NCBI GenBank assembly: GCA_020881915.1
Contig: JAJFPB010000004.1
Coordinates: 1,550,001 to 1,614,000 of the forward strand
From: Paramyrothecium sp. XJ0827
Lineage: Eukaryota; Ascomycota; Sordariomycetes; Hypocreales; Stachybotryaceae
Length of the DNA: 64,000 nt
Direction of reading: 5' to 3'
Shown here: piece by piece, positions 23,756-36,281 of the stretch
How the letters are laid out: every line of letters begins with the position of its first letter
Numbering within the stretch: position 1 is the stretch's first letter
Translations under genes and position numbers: made by a program
Notes under the pieces: generated by a model
What the model saw: the letters and a program-made list of their open reading frames with translations, nothing else
Told to the model about the DNA's origin: nothing
The model's database searches: none

Positions 23756-26639
23756 TGCTCCTTGTTTGCTCTTAGAGAGCTGTCGTGGGATGCGGAGGAA
23801 ATCGAACCAAGGGACAGCTACGGTGCAGCTTGATCAATTGGCAAATGTGTAATATAACGGTGGAATTGTGGCTTGATGAATGTCGGATCGAGTGTCAACG
23901 GATCGCTTTTCGAGCTGTTCGTCCTGTAAGCGCAAGTATACAACCAGTGAGGTCTGCTGTAGCAGACAATGATGACACCTATGAAGGCAGATGACAAGTA
24001 TGAAACCAATCGTACGGCCCCCGAGGCCGCAATGGAGGTCGGGCGCTTAGGGGGGCCGTGATCGCAAAGGCTTCAGGGACGGGCGGTAACGGGGGGAATG
24101 GGCTAAGGTGGTGTACGTACGTTCTCCCGGGCAGTGCGATGTCAAGCTGACTCAACCAACTAAGCCCAAAGTCAGTGATGCCGAAATAGAAACCCCTTGA
24201 GGCAGGTAAACTCGTCCAGCAGCTATGCCAGCGCAGAAGCATCAAAGCAAAGGGAGAGAATGAGGTATGGTGGCCGCCGCCAGGTACTTCCTCGGCAAGC
24301 GGGAGAGTAAATAAATCAGAGGATCAACACAACGAAGCTCCAGAGAAGACAAGGAAGCTCAAACAACAGTACTGAAAACAGGTGACGAACAGCGACTGGA
24401 GAGATGTGATGGGATGTGAGGTCGGGGGCGTGCTGTGAAGCTGGCGAGGCAGTGTGCATTGACGAGGGGTACCGATAAAGGCGTAACAGGGCCCTTGGTG
24501 TTGCAGCTACAGGGTCGCGAGCTCTTACCTGTTCGCAGGACAGAAGCGAGGTGGACGAAGTGGGCAGCAAAGCTTGGCCAGGCCAGCACGGTGCTCTGCT
24601 ACACGGGTTTGGAGGAAGAAGAGCGGAGAGAAGAGGAGGTGGAAGCTATTAAGGAGGAGGAGGGAGAATGTACGATACGCAAGTCTGGACGAACTGGGGG
24701 GAGAGGAGGAGAGAAGAGATGGAGGGGAGAGAGAGGCCGAAGACTGTAGAGACTTACAGTACGGTACGGCACGGTACACCTCACACCACACACACACACA
24801 CACACACTGCACTGCACTTGACCTGGTGCGGCGGGAAGCTTGAGGGACACGCTAGGGCCGCTATGGGCCAGCGATTGACAACTACCTTGCCTCTTCCAAG
24901 ATTAAAACAGTACGGCCGCGCAAGTACCTATCAAGCAGAGTTCATGATTGAGGGGCGGGGTCTAGTCCCTTTGCACGGGGGAGCAGGAATGGCCAGAAAG
25001 GAAGGTGAAGGCGGCATTTTATTTCGAGACATACAGGACTCATGCCCAGGCCCCAGCGTGCGCTTCCTTCGATTCACCGCCCACGCCTAATTTCCCTACT
25101 CTCTGCCGGTGAATTCGAAGCAGTTCTCCCACGCAGCCCATCCGTCCCGCCGTTGGAACCAGGAAGAGGAGGGGGAAGGAGGCAAATAGGACTTGCTAGC
25201 AAGGTACCTTACCTCGACGGACCAGGGAAGTGGGGGAAGGGGAGGGGGGGAAAGGAAAGGGAAGGGTCAAGCATGAAGCAAAGTGGGAGGCTGCCGGGAA
25301 GCTTTCTAGAAGCGTGCACGAGCCACCGCGTAATGAAAGCCCTCCTCCTCGGCGCTCGACTGACGTACATTGGCAACGATCGCCTTGCCTCGGCGGTACC
25401 TGCGACGCTAAAAACGAGTGTCGGGCGACCTTCGTACTTCATGCGTGGTTGCTGCATCCCTTGCAGTTCGGTGCCAGCTTCTGCTGCACTTGCACCACGT
25501 AAGGTACCGGTAGGTGCAGAATCGCACGCACACAGGGCCCAATTGTACCTGGGCGTTGGGATGAGGCACCGGAGGCACAATGCAGTGCCTTGCCTGCCCG
25601 CCTTACCTCATGCGAACCGGCCATTTCACGTACATATATCCATCGGCAGCTCACTTACTTGAAGCCTGCAGAATGCCTTCTCAGCAATGGCCGAAGAAGA
25701 AGAAGAATCCTACACGCTTGCTCTTCTGTTCCTTGCGAACCTGGACAGGTAATCTGCAAGGTAGTGGCAATGCCTAATTTATTCTTTTGATAAGGTTGTC
25801 CTCCGTTCGTGCCCCGTGTCCACACATCAGCTTTTTGTACAAGGTACATACCCCAGATATTTCAGGTACTTCACATCATTGCAATGTGCCAAACTCATGG
25901 CTCTCGAAAAGACCGATGCATCATGTAAAATACGGTACCTCAATCTAGCAATTGCCAAGTATGCATGCATGCGTACATCGGGTCCTGAACCCCAGCACGA
26001 GTACAGCGCATCATGACTCAAAGCTTCTTTGTGTCGATGCCGTATCAGCTGGTTATATAACGTGCTATGGTATCCCAGAGTGACTATTCTCACCATCGTC
26101 AATACTGGGAAAAATATTCCCTATTTAAGAATTCGGTACAAATGAGAACTAGTGCCTGCCATGGCACAGCCAGTATCGTTGCTACGTACTGAATTGATTT
26201 GGTTCATCCGCATGGAGACTTCTTGCAACAACTCTCACGGGTATCTTTCCCTAAGGTACATGGAGGATTGGGAAACATTGACAAAAGAAAGAAAAAAGCA
26301 GGCAGGTAAAGACAAAACCAAGCCAAGCTTGACAGTGAGTCAAGCTGATCCAAATGACGCCTCAGTTAATCCTTTCTTCTCCGTCTCGCATAATGAACAT
26401 CCCAGAAACACAGAAGAGAAGAGCATTGCCAAAATGGCCCAAGACGCCGAGTGATGCCGATGCAAATGCATTCGATCCCCTTCAGGCCGACTCCTGCCGC
26501 CCACAGATTACAAGTTGCCACAGCCAACGCCAACTCCAGCGCCGGTATTCGTTCTTCGTCTTCGCCGCCGACTCTCCTTTTATTGCTTTTGGCAATGTCT
26601 ATCACCACCGTTTGAGCATCATTGGGTCGCTCGCACTCG
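23756..26639. other. intergenic, 2.9 kb upstream of pkaR
   Basis: Region between the pkaR start and the ADA1 3' end. It has GA-rich stretches (24601-24740), a CA dinucleotide run (about 24784-24808), repeated GGTACGGCACGGTAC-type words nearby and several GGTACC sites. I see no gene with recognisable features and no RNA gene. Confidence 0.5.
24784..24808. repeat. (CA)n microsatellite
   Basis: Run of about ten CA dinucleotides within the long upstream region of pkaR, followed by TGCACTGCACT. Confidence 0.85.
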
Positions 26640-28139
26640 TCATGATCCCACAGAGAGGCATGAATCCAGGACACTGTCCAGCATATCCATGTCCTGATTG
26701 TCCGCACCCTCCCACCAGATCTCATCATCGATATCCATAGCATCCGAATGGCCATTGGGGAGTTCGTGGGCACCTCCCCCGTTGATACCTGCTGTCCCGA
26801 TCTCCTCGATCAACCTTGGAGGTTCTTCGCCATTGATCCAGGTGTGGTCGTCCCAATTCTCAAGCTCGCCTTCGCGATAACCGTACAGTATCTGGGTTTG
26901 GATGATGGGAAATGAGAATAACCCAGGATCGCCTGTCTCAAGCGCGACGCGAACATCAGCTATGCCTAGGGGCCCCCGTTCACTGGCAGCTTTAGACTCG
27001 ACTGGTAGCATGCCACTCTTGTCGCGAGTTACTTCGCCTCTCTGTGCGGCATTCTCCTCCTTGTTGAGTTGCCGTCGGTACTTATGAGTCTGGATCCATT
27101 GGGTGCCAATGCCGAAACCAGCGCTTCCTGAATCCCCCGGGCCATTGCTCCGCGTTCGACTGAAGATCTGCGTCAAAATTTCTTTGACGAAATTTTCCGT
27201 AGCCACAGACATGAGGTGCGGCGCATCCGATACATGACCACTGGCGAGACCAGCTTCATAACAGAAAGGAAGCATCCTTCCACCGATAACGCCAACATCG
27301 GGAAATTCCCCAGACTCGATGGCTAGGGGTTGTGTAAAGCGTTTTCGGATTTCCAAGTCAAAATCTAAGACACGGCATAAATATACGGCGTGCTATACAA
27401 TCCCCGTAGGAAGTCTTACTCATTTTATTGATGCCGCCTCCAGCACTGGGTGGTACATCCGTGGCGGCTGGCGGCTTGCGATGGTTGTCTGAGAGTGCGA
27501 GCGACAAGCTCTCGTAAGGATCGAACTTTGTCAGAAGTCAGCATGTAACAGACATGTGCACGCGATGCCACCATACATCATTGTGAATCAGATCCTTGAT
27601 TCGCCGACGGTCTCTGGCCGGTAGCTGCATCACCTCGCCCTTAAGCTTCCGCTCAGCAGCGTCTCCTGATACAGGCTTGCTTCCAGTCGGCGCGACAGGC
27701 TTGTCATTTGCGCTGACCCAGGGTGCCGGACCCTGATCGGGCATCTCTCGTGTAACATTTCCGTAGATGGCTGCGATAAGCTGATTGTGAAGGTGTTCCT
27801 TGTCGCCGCTTAGGATGGGATCAATGCGCTCTGAGTATTCGGCCTGATTCAAACGCCCTATGAATCGCGTCAGCATCAACTGGATGCGAGTTCCAAGGTC
27901 AACATACCAATAAGAAACTCTGTCGTTGATTCTTTGTATACGAGCCATTGCTCCAGTCCAATCGCCGACTTCAAGGCGCTATATAGGGGTTCGAGGTCAA
28001 TTCGGGCAGGGATGATCTGGCTGGTCTTCGTCGCCTTGCCAGAGCCAGGGGCAGAGATCGATAGAGATTTGTTGGAAAGGATAGGAGTAGAGAGGCTGAC
28101 GGATGGACGGCTCAGAGCCGCGGGGTCGATGTCGGGCAT
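26640..28139 (-). CDS. HFI1: SAGA subunit Hfi1/Ada1
   Basis: Transcriptional coactivator of the SAGA histone-acetyltransferase complex, 447 residues. Exons: 28139-27908, 27857-27577, 27525-27420 and 27364-26640; introns are 50-55 nt. The start is set by [19 protein letters not shown], the usual N-terminus in relatives. The SAGA-Tad1 region follows: [19 protein letters not shown], then [17 protein letters not shown] across the first splice, a histone-fold-like segment. The second half has [20 protein letters not shown] and [19 protein letters not shown], then an acidic C-terminus. The frame stays open upstream of the ATG to an in-frame TGA at 28340, with no further ATG. It is divergent from SPC98. 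Confidence 0.87.
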
Positions 28140-28675
28140 CTTGAACGAAACAATCAGCGACTCTGTCGCGTCCGGCACTGGAGGGTCGCGCAACGCCGGG
28201 GACGGCGCATTAGTCGCATCAAGTGCGAGCGGAGGACGATGCGATCGCGAATCCGTAGTTATATCGATGGATCGAGCATGACGGAGGTGCGAGGCTGATG
28301 GAGACAGTTCGCCCTTGTGTGTGGAAGCAGAGGTCAATCAATGGATGGAGTGAAGTCGAAAATTGGCCGTGTGCATTGACGGCAGGGGGAGCTATGATCG
28401 ACGGTCAGGTAGAGGTACCTTGGCTATGGTGCGTTGTCCGGCTAAGCTGGCGGTCCTGAGTACATACCGGTTTCAGTGCATTGCTATCCCACTTCGGGGG
28501 CCCCCTCGTCGCGTAACGTCGCGTCTCTCGAAACTACATCTTTTGAATTGCCCGGCGCCTATCTGCACTTTCAGCGTCTCCTTGGAGTTTTTGGTGCGGA
28601 AAAGGGAGAGAACAAACCTCCCTCTATCTCTTTGGCTCAGTTAAGGCTCAGTTAAGGCTCAGTTACAATGCAGCC
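28140..28675. promoter_or_regulatory. Shared divergent promoter ADA1/SPC98
   Basis: 536 bp between two divergent start codons. It contains a GGTACC site near 28413 and an 11-bp tandem repeat at 28634-28665. An ATG at 28668, out of frame with SPC98, overlaps the SPC98 start. Confidence 0.6.
28634..28665 (+). repeat. 11-bp direct repeat in SPC98 leader
   Basis: Three tandem copies of GGCTCAGTTAA (the third lacks the final A) ending 10 nt before the SPC98 start codon. Confidence 0.9.
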
Positions 28676-31330
28676 ATGGCGACCGACCGCATCAGTACCG
28701 CCATCGACAGCCTAATAGCCCATCTGGTACCCAAGGTTCCTCAGGAAGACAAGGCTGCCGCGCAGGAGCGTCATGAGGCATGCTTTGAGCTTGTAAGGAG
28801 TATAATCCAGAGGTCATTATTAACCTGAACCCCAATCGACTCGAGAAGAAATCCACTCTAACGTCCATGAAGTCCCCAGAACCCCGCCATTTCCTCTGAT
28901 GTTAACCATGCTTCCGACCTGATCAAACGAAAGCTCATTCAGAGCAATCCCAGCCAGGCACTAAGATTCTCGAATCTTTACACGAGGCTCCTTGCGCTAC
29001 CAGTCCTAGATCATAAATGGGCAATTCTCTATCTTCTCTACCAGCTAGCCGATTCCCCAGACCCGAATGAACCGCTGCCTTTAAGCCCCGTCAGACCCTC
29101 GGCTCCGAATTACCGAGATGCTATCAAGAGACATGGCCGTGATCGATCAAAAGCTTCTACGCCTGTATCCAAATCCGAGGAGGAGCAGTTCAAGGAAGCA
29201 TTTCAGCCAGAGGGGCTACGAAAATTGCCAACCCAGAGCGACAAGCAGAAGGAACGTTCGCAACCAGGGTCGCCGAAAGGAGAGCCAGCACCCAAATCGA
29301 CTTTACTTGCAGACGGCTACGACAATATTGAACCCTCTGAGTTGTCCATGCTTCGGGATTTACCCTTCACGCTGCAAGGGGTTTCCTCTACAACTTTGCC
29401 ATTTGCAGGCACAGACACATTGAAGCTGCCGCCTACGTTACCACTGCCAATCACAGCTCTACTTCATACATTAGCGGAGCCTTCTTTATTGTACCGTCGT
29501 CTCGACATCTTTTGCAAATCAACAGCCAAAGGCTTGTTGAGCCAGAGTCTACGATCTGCCATTAGCGGTGAGCTGCGGTCGTACTTGAACCTTGTTGCCG
29601 CTCTTGAGAGCCAGATTCGCAGGGCTCTGGCCTCTTTGGATGATTCTCAGCCAAGAGGAGGGATTGGAAAAGCCGGTGTGACATTGAAGAGATGTGTTGT
29701 ATGGACACGAGAGGCGACCATGGGCTTGAGACTCATGAGCACCATGGCCGAAGAGTCGGAAACAAAAACCGGTGGCCAGCTGATATCTCTTATTCACAGT
29801 TTCTCGTCCTCCCACGGAGATCCTGTTGTAGCGGCTTTTGCGGAGCGTCTCCTCGGGAGCTTCACACGACCGTTCTACGACATTTTGCGTCACTGGATTT
29901 ACGACGGCGAGTTGTCGGATCCCTACCAGGAGTTCTTCGTCAGGGAAAAAACACACAATCCTGAAACTGATAAGGCCAGGGGTGCCGGCAACGTGTGGGA
30001 GGATAAGTACGAAATTGCCAAAGAGATGGTGCCGAGCATAATAACTCAGGATTTCGCCCAAAAGGTCTTTCTCATCGGCAAATCACTGAACTTCATACGG
30101 CACAGCTGCGCGGACTCGTTATGGGTGGAAGATTATTCTAAAGCGGCCTCTAAGGAGCTCCAATACGGCGATACGGCGACCCTCGAAGCGTGGATCGACG
30201 AAGCATACAAGACAACGATGAAACGTCTGATGGATTTGATGGCTTCCAAATTCCATCTGTTTGAGCATTTGCAGGCGTTGAAGAACTACATTCTCCTAGG
30301 ACAAGGAGACTTCATCGCCCTACTTATGGAGTCATTGGCTGCCAATCTAGACCGACCCGCCGGGGCTCAATATCGGCATACCTTGACAGCACAACTTGAA
30401 CATGCGATTCGTGGATCAAATGCTCAGTACGACTCCCCTGAGGTCCTACGCCGCCTGGATGCAAGAATGTTGCAACTTTCGCATGGAGACATTGGATGGG
30501 ATTGCTTCACCCTCGAGTACAAAATCGACGCTCCGGTTGATGTCGTGGTCACGGACTGGGGAAACAGACAATATCTCAAGGTATTCAATTTTCTTTGGCG
30601 CATCAAGCGTGTCGAGTTTGCGCTGCTGTCTACATGGCGCAAATGCATGACGGGCGCGCGCGGAGTGCTGCAGAATTCGGATCCTGTCGTCAATCAAACC
30701 TGGAAGTCAACACGGGGCGTGTTGGCGGAGATGATTCACTTCGTGGGCCAACTGCAGTACTACATCCTGTTCGAGGTCATTGAATCCTCGTGGGGCGAAC
30801 TGCAGAAGCGCATCCAAAAAGAAGACTGCACGCTTGACGACCTGATCAAGGCCCACACGCGTTACCTGAACGACATTACCCACAAAGGTCTGCTCGGCGC
30901 CAAGCGCCGGCTTCACAGTTCCGATGATGACGACCGAACCACGTACCTCGCGCAGCTTAGCGACATCCTCCGCTTCATGCTTAACTACCGTGACTCAGTT
31001 GACGGCCTCTACAGCTGGAGCGTGTCGGACTTTACACGACGCCAAGAGGCGGATGTGCTGCGCACAACGAGGCACGACGACGACGGCTACCTTCCTACGA
31101 GCAGTGTTGCCTCTGAGTTTCCTGTACTGCTGGAAAGGCTGAAGCAGCTAGGCGCGTCGTTCCGCTCGCGGCTGCTTGTCTTGCTCCGTGACCTGGCGTA
31201 CCAGCCAGACGTGGACCTCAGGTTCCTCGGAGTGGCCATGAACTTCAACGACGTCTACCAGCCACCGAGGAGGACTAGCAAGACACAGCAGGCAGCAGCA
31301 TCCACAGCGGCGAATGCAGCGAAGGATTGA
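28676..31330 (+). CDS. SPC98: Gamma-tubulin complex component Spc98/GCP3
   Basis: Core subunit of the gamma-tubulin small complex that nucleates microtubules at spindle pole bodies, 855 residues. Exon 1 is 28676-28792, the intron is 28793-28879 (87 nt) and exon 2 is 28880-31330. The splice joins HEACFEL to NPAISSDVNHASDL. The N-terminal GCP3-specific helical region is followed by the GRIP1 entry LRDLPFTLQGVSSTTLPF and then a typical GCP body (LLGSFTRPFYDILRHWIYDG; WVEDYSKAASKELQ is unlike most GCPs but in place). The GRIP2 gamma-tubulin-binding half has YNFLWRIKR-like VFNFLWRIKRVEFAL and ends with LRDLAYQPDVDLRFLGVAMN followed by FNDVY. The FTLQG block and the end favour GCP3 (Alp6/Spc98) over GCP2. 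Confidence 0.9.
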
Positions 31331-34300
31331 GAGACGGGCAGGAGGATCTGACGAAGCTATGACATGTTATGATGTAGTAAAAAGAGGTCGCATTCGGAAC
31401 CCTAACCCCGTCGTCTCGGTGAATTCTCGTGAAGTGGTCCACTCTGCATCAGGTTCTCACGTGGGAATCGTCAAACACCGGCTGGCTCTGCCACTTCCTA
31501 CCAACAAACCATCGAGAATCTTGACAGAAAATGACCTGCACTAGAGGGTTGTTCGTCCCACAGTCACTAGACGTCAATGAAAAAACGGATGGCGACAAAA
31601 GCAAGGAGGCCCTGCTCCACTACTACAGGGAGGCTGTCTTCTGACGTGTCATCTGGGCTGCGATATTCCCCAGGAGGGCGCTGTGAGGAAATTCTTCGTG
31701 TAGAGAAAATCTACAACCATTACGACTCAGAACACTGTAGATAAATGATCTGTCTCAGTGCGGATGTTTCTACAAGGAATCCATCGTTTTCCAAGGTGAC
31801 AGGTCAGAATAGGTAAAGACATGATGAGAGACAAGTTTATTCCTCCACAAGAACCTGCGGGTCTGCACTCGTAGTCTTGTCATGGTCGCTTGTAGAATCC
31901 GTCAGTCATTCATCGAAATCCGCCTTGTACGATAACTTGTTTGCTTGGCAGTCCTGCTTTACGATCTGCGTAATAAGAAAACACAGACACTGCGTAAAAG
32001 CAGGCGCATGGGGCAACTTCTCGGCAGGTAACTCTACCGGGCGCTCCTGACTTATCATTTCGTAACGGAGTCAGTGAAGGGGAGCGACACGGTGAAATGA
32101 TTTATGAATGGTCGAAGGACAGCGAGGCTGGGCCTCTCTGATTGGCCGGTTGAAGTGGTGAAGTGGAAAGAGAAAGAAGTACTCCGTATGCGAAGGAGAA
32201 AACCCCCCATCTGAGACATACACCTGTTGACGTAGATGCCTTGCTCCCGGGCTGTATGCCACAAAAAGCAGGCCTGATCTCATCAAGGGGCCAAAAGCTG
32301 ACTCTACATCGTCCAAGTATGCAAATAGGCCAAGCTGAGTCATGGGATTGCATTCTAATGTGAATCGGGTTCCTGTCCAGTGTCCTTCTTCAGGCGGTGA
32401 TGAGACGGAGAGATCTCGCACTGAGGCGGATGCATGCACTGTCCCGGATCCCCGTCATACATATGAAGGATTTCAAGTACAGACGACTGAAGTACTGTGC
32501 TACGTCGAGGCTGTCGTGTTCCTGCATACATATTCAGCTTTCTCGTCAACCAGGCTCTGTCATGCAATGACACCCTCTTTCCCCCCGACTGCTGCGTCAT
32601 GCGGCCTGCGTCCTCTCCGTGGCCTCCCATGGCAGCGTGCCTCTTGCAGGCAACGAGGCAGAGGGCTGACAACAAATTGCACCGAGATCATTTCCTACGG
32701 CCGGTGTTACGAGAAGCGGTGGTCAGGCCAGACCAAGCCGAAGCAAGATGCCGCGCGGTGATTAGGTGAGGTGTGGATGATACCATTGGATTCGAGGTGC
32801 TTCGCTGGACGTTTCTGAACGATGAAGACCTGTTACCGAAGTCCTGGTGTGGGCCTGCCCTCTATTCTCGCCTGCAAGGTTGTGAGATGACCCATGCCGT
32901 TGGAGACAACTATTTCCCCACAATCCTCGTTTCCACCCACGAGACGAGACACGGAGTATGGGGTTGGACCGGAGTACTAGACATTAAAAACCATTCAAGG
33001 CCGGACGCCATAAAATCTTCTTGTCTGAATAAGCCATGTCAAGTTGGTGCTAGCACCCGCGGAACACCGGGATCAGAGCCAGGGCGTACCGCAGTAGTGT
33101 CGAAGAGAAAAAAAGGCAGGCTTCCATTTGACGGATGAAATGGGGCCGGAATTGGCATTTGATGGTTCAAGTCGTTTCGGCTTACAACCTTCTTACCTCA
33201 TGGACTGTGCAACTACATTCACCCCTGAAGTCCACGTCAACCGAGGTTTCAAGCCATGGCGCGTCAGCATGCGCATGGCTGAGATTGAGCTTGAGCGTCG
33301 CCTGCTACGGCTGCAACGTGCACAGGGCGCTGTGTTGGAGTAGGCGCTGCGTTGATGTAGGGCACACGCGCATTGCATTTCCTCGCCTCCTGAGCAGCCT
33401 CTTCCCTAGCAGCTTCACCGACTCTTAAGGGGGGTCCGCATCATGATCCGTGTTGGACGGACCGAGGGTGCGAGCGTCTGTGTTCTATGTGGTATCAGCA
33501 CCCAAGTGTGTGTGACGCGGACTCAGCCTTGTCGAATGGAGGGCTCGGTAATGTAGGATCTAGGTCCAGCTTTGTCGGCTTACTTATTTGGTGTTCTGAC
33601 GTCTCAAGCCGAGAAGGAGACCGATGAGTTTGTTCAAGCCACACGGCCGCTCAAGACCCATTCGTCGTGGAAGAATGCACTACACGGGAAAATATAGTCG
33701 TAATATGTAGATTCATTCCCAAAGGGGACATGGAATCGTTGAAAGAGGGCCTACCCGATCCTGATTGTCAGTCCTTCTTCGAAGCCACCTCGGTTCCAGA
33801 TTTGCTAACCAGATTGGGAGGTCATCATCCGCCATGCACACTCCCGTTGCTGGCGACGCCCCCACTGCTCCTTGCCCACCTACCTTCTTTGCCTCTGTAC
33901 CCGTCGATAAGGCATTGCATTTGGTAACCCCCAGCACCGGAATTCAGTGGTCTATCGCATGCGACTGCAAGGCTCGAGCAAATGCAGACGTGGCTTGTGG
34001 GGGTGGGGATGGGACGAAAGGCACAGGAGGATGCATCCTTCATTGTCATGCACGTTCAACAATGAGCTTCTGCCGTATCACACTTTCCGATCCGAGGCCA
34101 ACGGGGGGCATGGTAGTGCCCAACAATGGCTGCCAAATTACTCGTCGTAAGTCCTCAGTGACTCCCTTACGGATGTAGCGAGGCTGATAAGGTGACACCA
34201 AAGGCTGGGCATGAAGCGGTGTGTGCAATGCGGAACGAAATGTTTCTTTCCTTCCTCGACTTCGACCCCCGACCCCGGCAAGTCAGACACAGTATATGGC

Positions 34301-35060
34301 GATGTTTCGACTGGGTGTCGACTTCATTTGCATTGTTCGTTTTCAGTGCTCCGAACGGGCCCCCACGTATGTGACTGGTAATGACCCTGTCTTTTGATGG
34401 CTAGCCTGAATGAAGAAGCCGTGACCGAACAGTGTCCGCCGGGCCATATCTTGCTGAGCAGGGTAAGTGACAAGGAAACGCGGGTGCTTCGGAGCGCAAC
34501 GCCGACGATGTGTAGTCATTCCTTCGCTCACGTAGGTCAAACTCCGTGCAGGCCGCCGCCCTGTCTATTAGTCCTCGTCGTAGCCCTTGGTCCCGCCGCT
34601 GCTTATGTGGAAGCAGGAAGGTGAGCGAATCGGCCCTTGACCGTGTCTGACACAAACTGGCTCCCGGGCTTTGGGAGAAATCCTGCATGTGCGTGTGTGC
34701 GCGTGTCTACTTCTGGTTCAGCTTTGCGTTAGAGAAGGCAGTATACTACCTTCGGCGCATTAGCGGTTGAAATTGCTGATGGAGCGGCAGTCTCAACGCA
34801 GGGCGAGTTAGCTTGGAAACGCAAGATTGTTGGTGCGTGTAGGCAAACATGTGTCGTGAGCTAAACGAGCAATGTTGTAAAACAAACCGGGCAAGAAACG
34901 GTAGAACAAGGTAGGTAGGCAGTTGCTTCTTTCCCCCAGTACCAAATTATTCTTCCTCTTGTATCCTTTTCTTCCGGATATATAAATAAATGAATGATTA
35001 TAAGGTATCAGAATCACTTGAAGCTTTTTGCCAGTGTTCCAGGACCTTTTTCCTTCTAGA

Positions 35061-35085
35061 TTTTTTTTTTTTTTTTTTTTTTTTT
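35061..35085 (+). repeat. T25 homopolymer
   Basis: Uninterrupted run of 25 thymines. On the minus strand it would read as a poly(A) tract, but no retroposed gene is recognisable next to it. Confidence 0.95.
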
Positions 35086-35113
35086 GGCTAGTCACACCTT
35101 CCTAAGTACTACC

Positions 35114-35128
35114 TAAGGTAAGGTAAGG
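35114..35128 (+). repeat. (TAAGG)3 array
   Basis: Three tandem TAAGG units, the complement class of the TTACC array at 4701, upstream of the small gene at 36039. Confidence 0.9.
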
Positions 35129-35918
35129 TGTCTCGTCAGATTAGCAAGGTAGGTACCTAAAGGCACTGTGAAAGTCCGCGTTGACGGGGCGCCCCAAGGA
35201 AAGCAGAGGCACAGCACAGGTACAGAGTACAGAGTACAGGCGGGTGCCTTCTTACCCCCTTGCCTGCATCGCCCCGGAAGCCGCTCCCCTTTGCATTTAC
35301 CCCCACCCTGCTCCTCCCTTTTTACCCCATGGAGTCGGTCCCTTGCCCTCGCCCTCGCCCTTTCCCGCTTCCCCAGGTTTTCCATGAGCTTTCCCCCAAG
35401 CTAAGCGTCGCCTCACCTTTGCTTCACCCCCCCTGCGACCACGGTGACTCGTGGGATGCACAGGCACCTAATGTAACGTTGGCCGCAGTCTACCACATCA
35501 CAGGTACATGCCCCATCCGTACCGCATTCCTGGACCTGCTTGGGCTGGCCCTTTTCCCGTTTGTGCCATTTTCTGACTGCAAGGTGTGCTGTGCTGGTGC
35601 CGCCTCATCGTGTCCTCGTCCTCGTCCTCGTCCTTGCACCCCCAGTCCAATCTTCCCTTGATTAAAACCCACCACGCTCCCGCCCCCGTCTTCCGACTTC
35701 TGTTCTCCTATTTTTTCCCACTTCTTTGGAGAAACCAGCTACAGCATCAGTTGCACAGCTACCAACTCTATCTTCCTTCACACTCTCACTACTTTCAATA
35801 TCCCCTGCTTCTTCAGCTGCAAGGTCTCGGCTTTCACATTTCAGGATTCGCACCCACCACACCACTAGCTTCGGTACTAAACCACAGCTACACGCAAGTC
35901 TCTGCTCCCGCGGAGTAG

Positions 35919-35980
35919 GTAAGTCTCCAGCTTATATCAAATGCTGTAGGACTCTGTCACTGACCCTGGCGGCTTCTAAG
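35919..35980 (+). other. probable 5' UTR intron
   Basis: GTAAGT donor, CACTGAC branch-like site and CTAAG acceptor (62 nt) upstream of the small frame at 36039. The flanking leader, roughly 35690 to 36038 when spliced, contains no ATG. Confidence 0.55.
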
Positions 35981-36038
35981 ATCGATCATTCACGTCTCGT
36001 TTTCAAGCTACATTTGCCCACATCAGCCGATCGCGAAG

Positions 36039-36281
36039 ATGCCTAGTGCTCACATTACGTCTCCCTTGGCCATGCAGGCTTCCCAACAAAACATTCGGCT
36101 TGTGGCCTCTCCGCAAGAGCTGTACACCAGTCTCAACGCCACACTGACCTCCAAATATAACAACCGACCCTCCACACCAATCCGTCACATCCAGGAGGAC
36201 GATTACACGGTCCCAGCACCTCCACCACCTAGCCCTGTGAGCTTCAGGTCTGATCTCTGGCCGACGACTGCGCGACGTTGA
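36039..36281 (+). CDS. small hypothetical protein, 80 aa
   Basis: Unrecognised 80-residue protein. The case for a real gene is contextual: an AT-rich box (ATTAAAA, 35661-35667), a pyrimidine-rich ATG-free leader, a good leader intron (35919-35980), and then the first ATG, with AAG before it. The protein begins MPSAHITSPLAMQASQQNIR, has LVASPQELYTSLNATLTSKY (possibly helical), then a proline-rich HIQEDDYTVPAPPPPSP and ends FRSDLWPTTARR. No signal peptide or membrane segment. A GTGAGC at about 36237 with an acceptor near 36294 could instead replace the C-terminus by splicing; I prefer the unspliced end. No function is assigned. Confidence 0.5.
   Translation: MPSAHITSPLAMQASQQNIRLVASPQELYTSLNATLTSKYNNRPSTPIRHIQEDDYTVPAPPPPSPVSFRSDLWPTTARR

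Larger units (their letters stand above)
31331..35650. other. gene-poor interval, 4.3 kb
   Basis: The longest gap in the window. Many short frames occur on both strands, but none shows a domain, signal peptide, repeat composition or convincing splice model. A T25 homopolymer (35061-35085) and a TAAGG array (35114-35128) lie near its right end. It may hold long non-coding RNA or degenerate DNA; the sequence alone does not say. Confidence 0.45.

Noticed and set aside
35061..35085. T25 tract as the poly(A) tail of a retroposed gene on the minus strand
   Set aside because: No gene-like sequence precedes it on the minus strand and no target-site duplication is evident.
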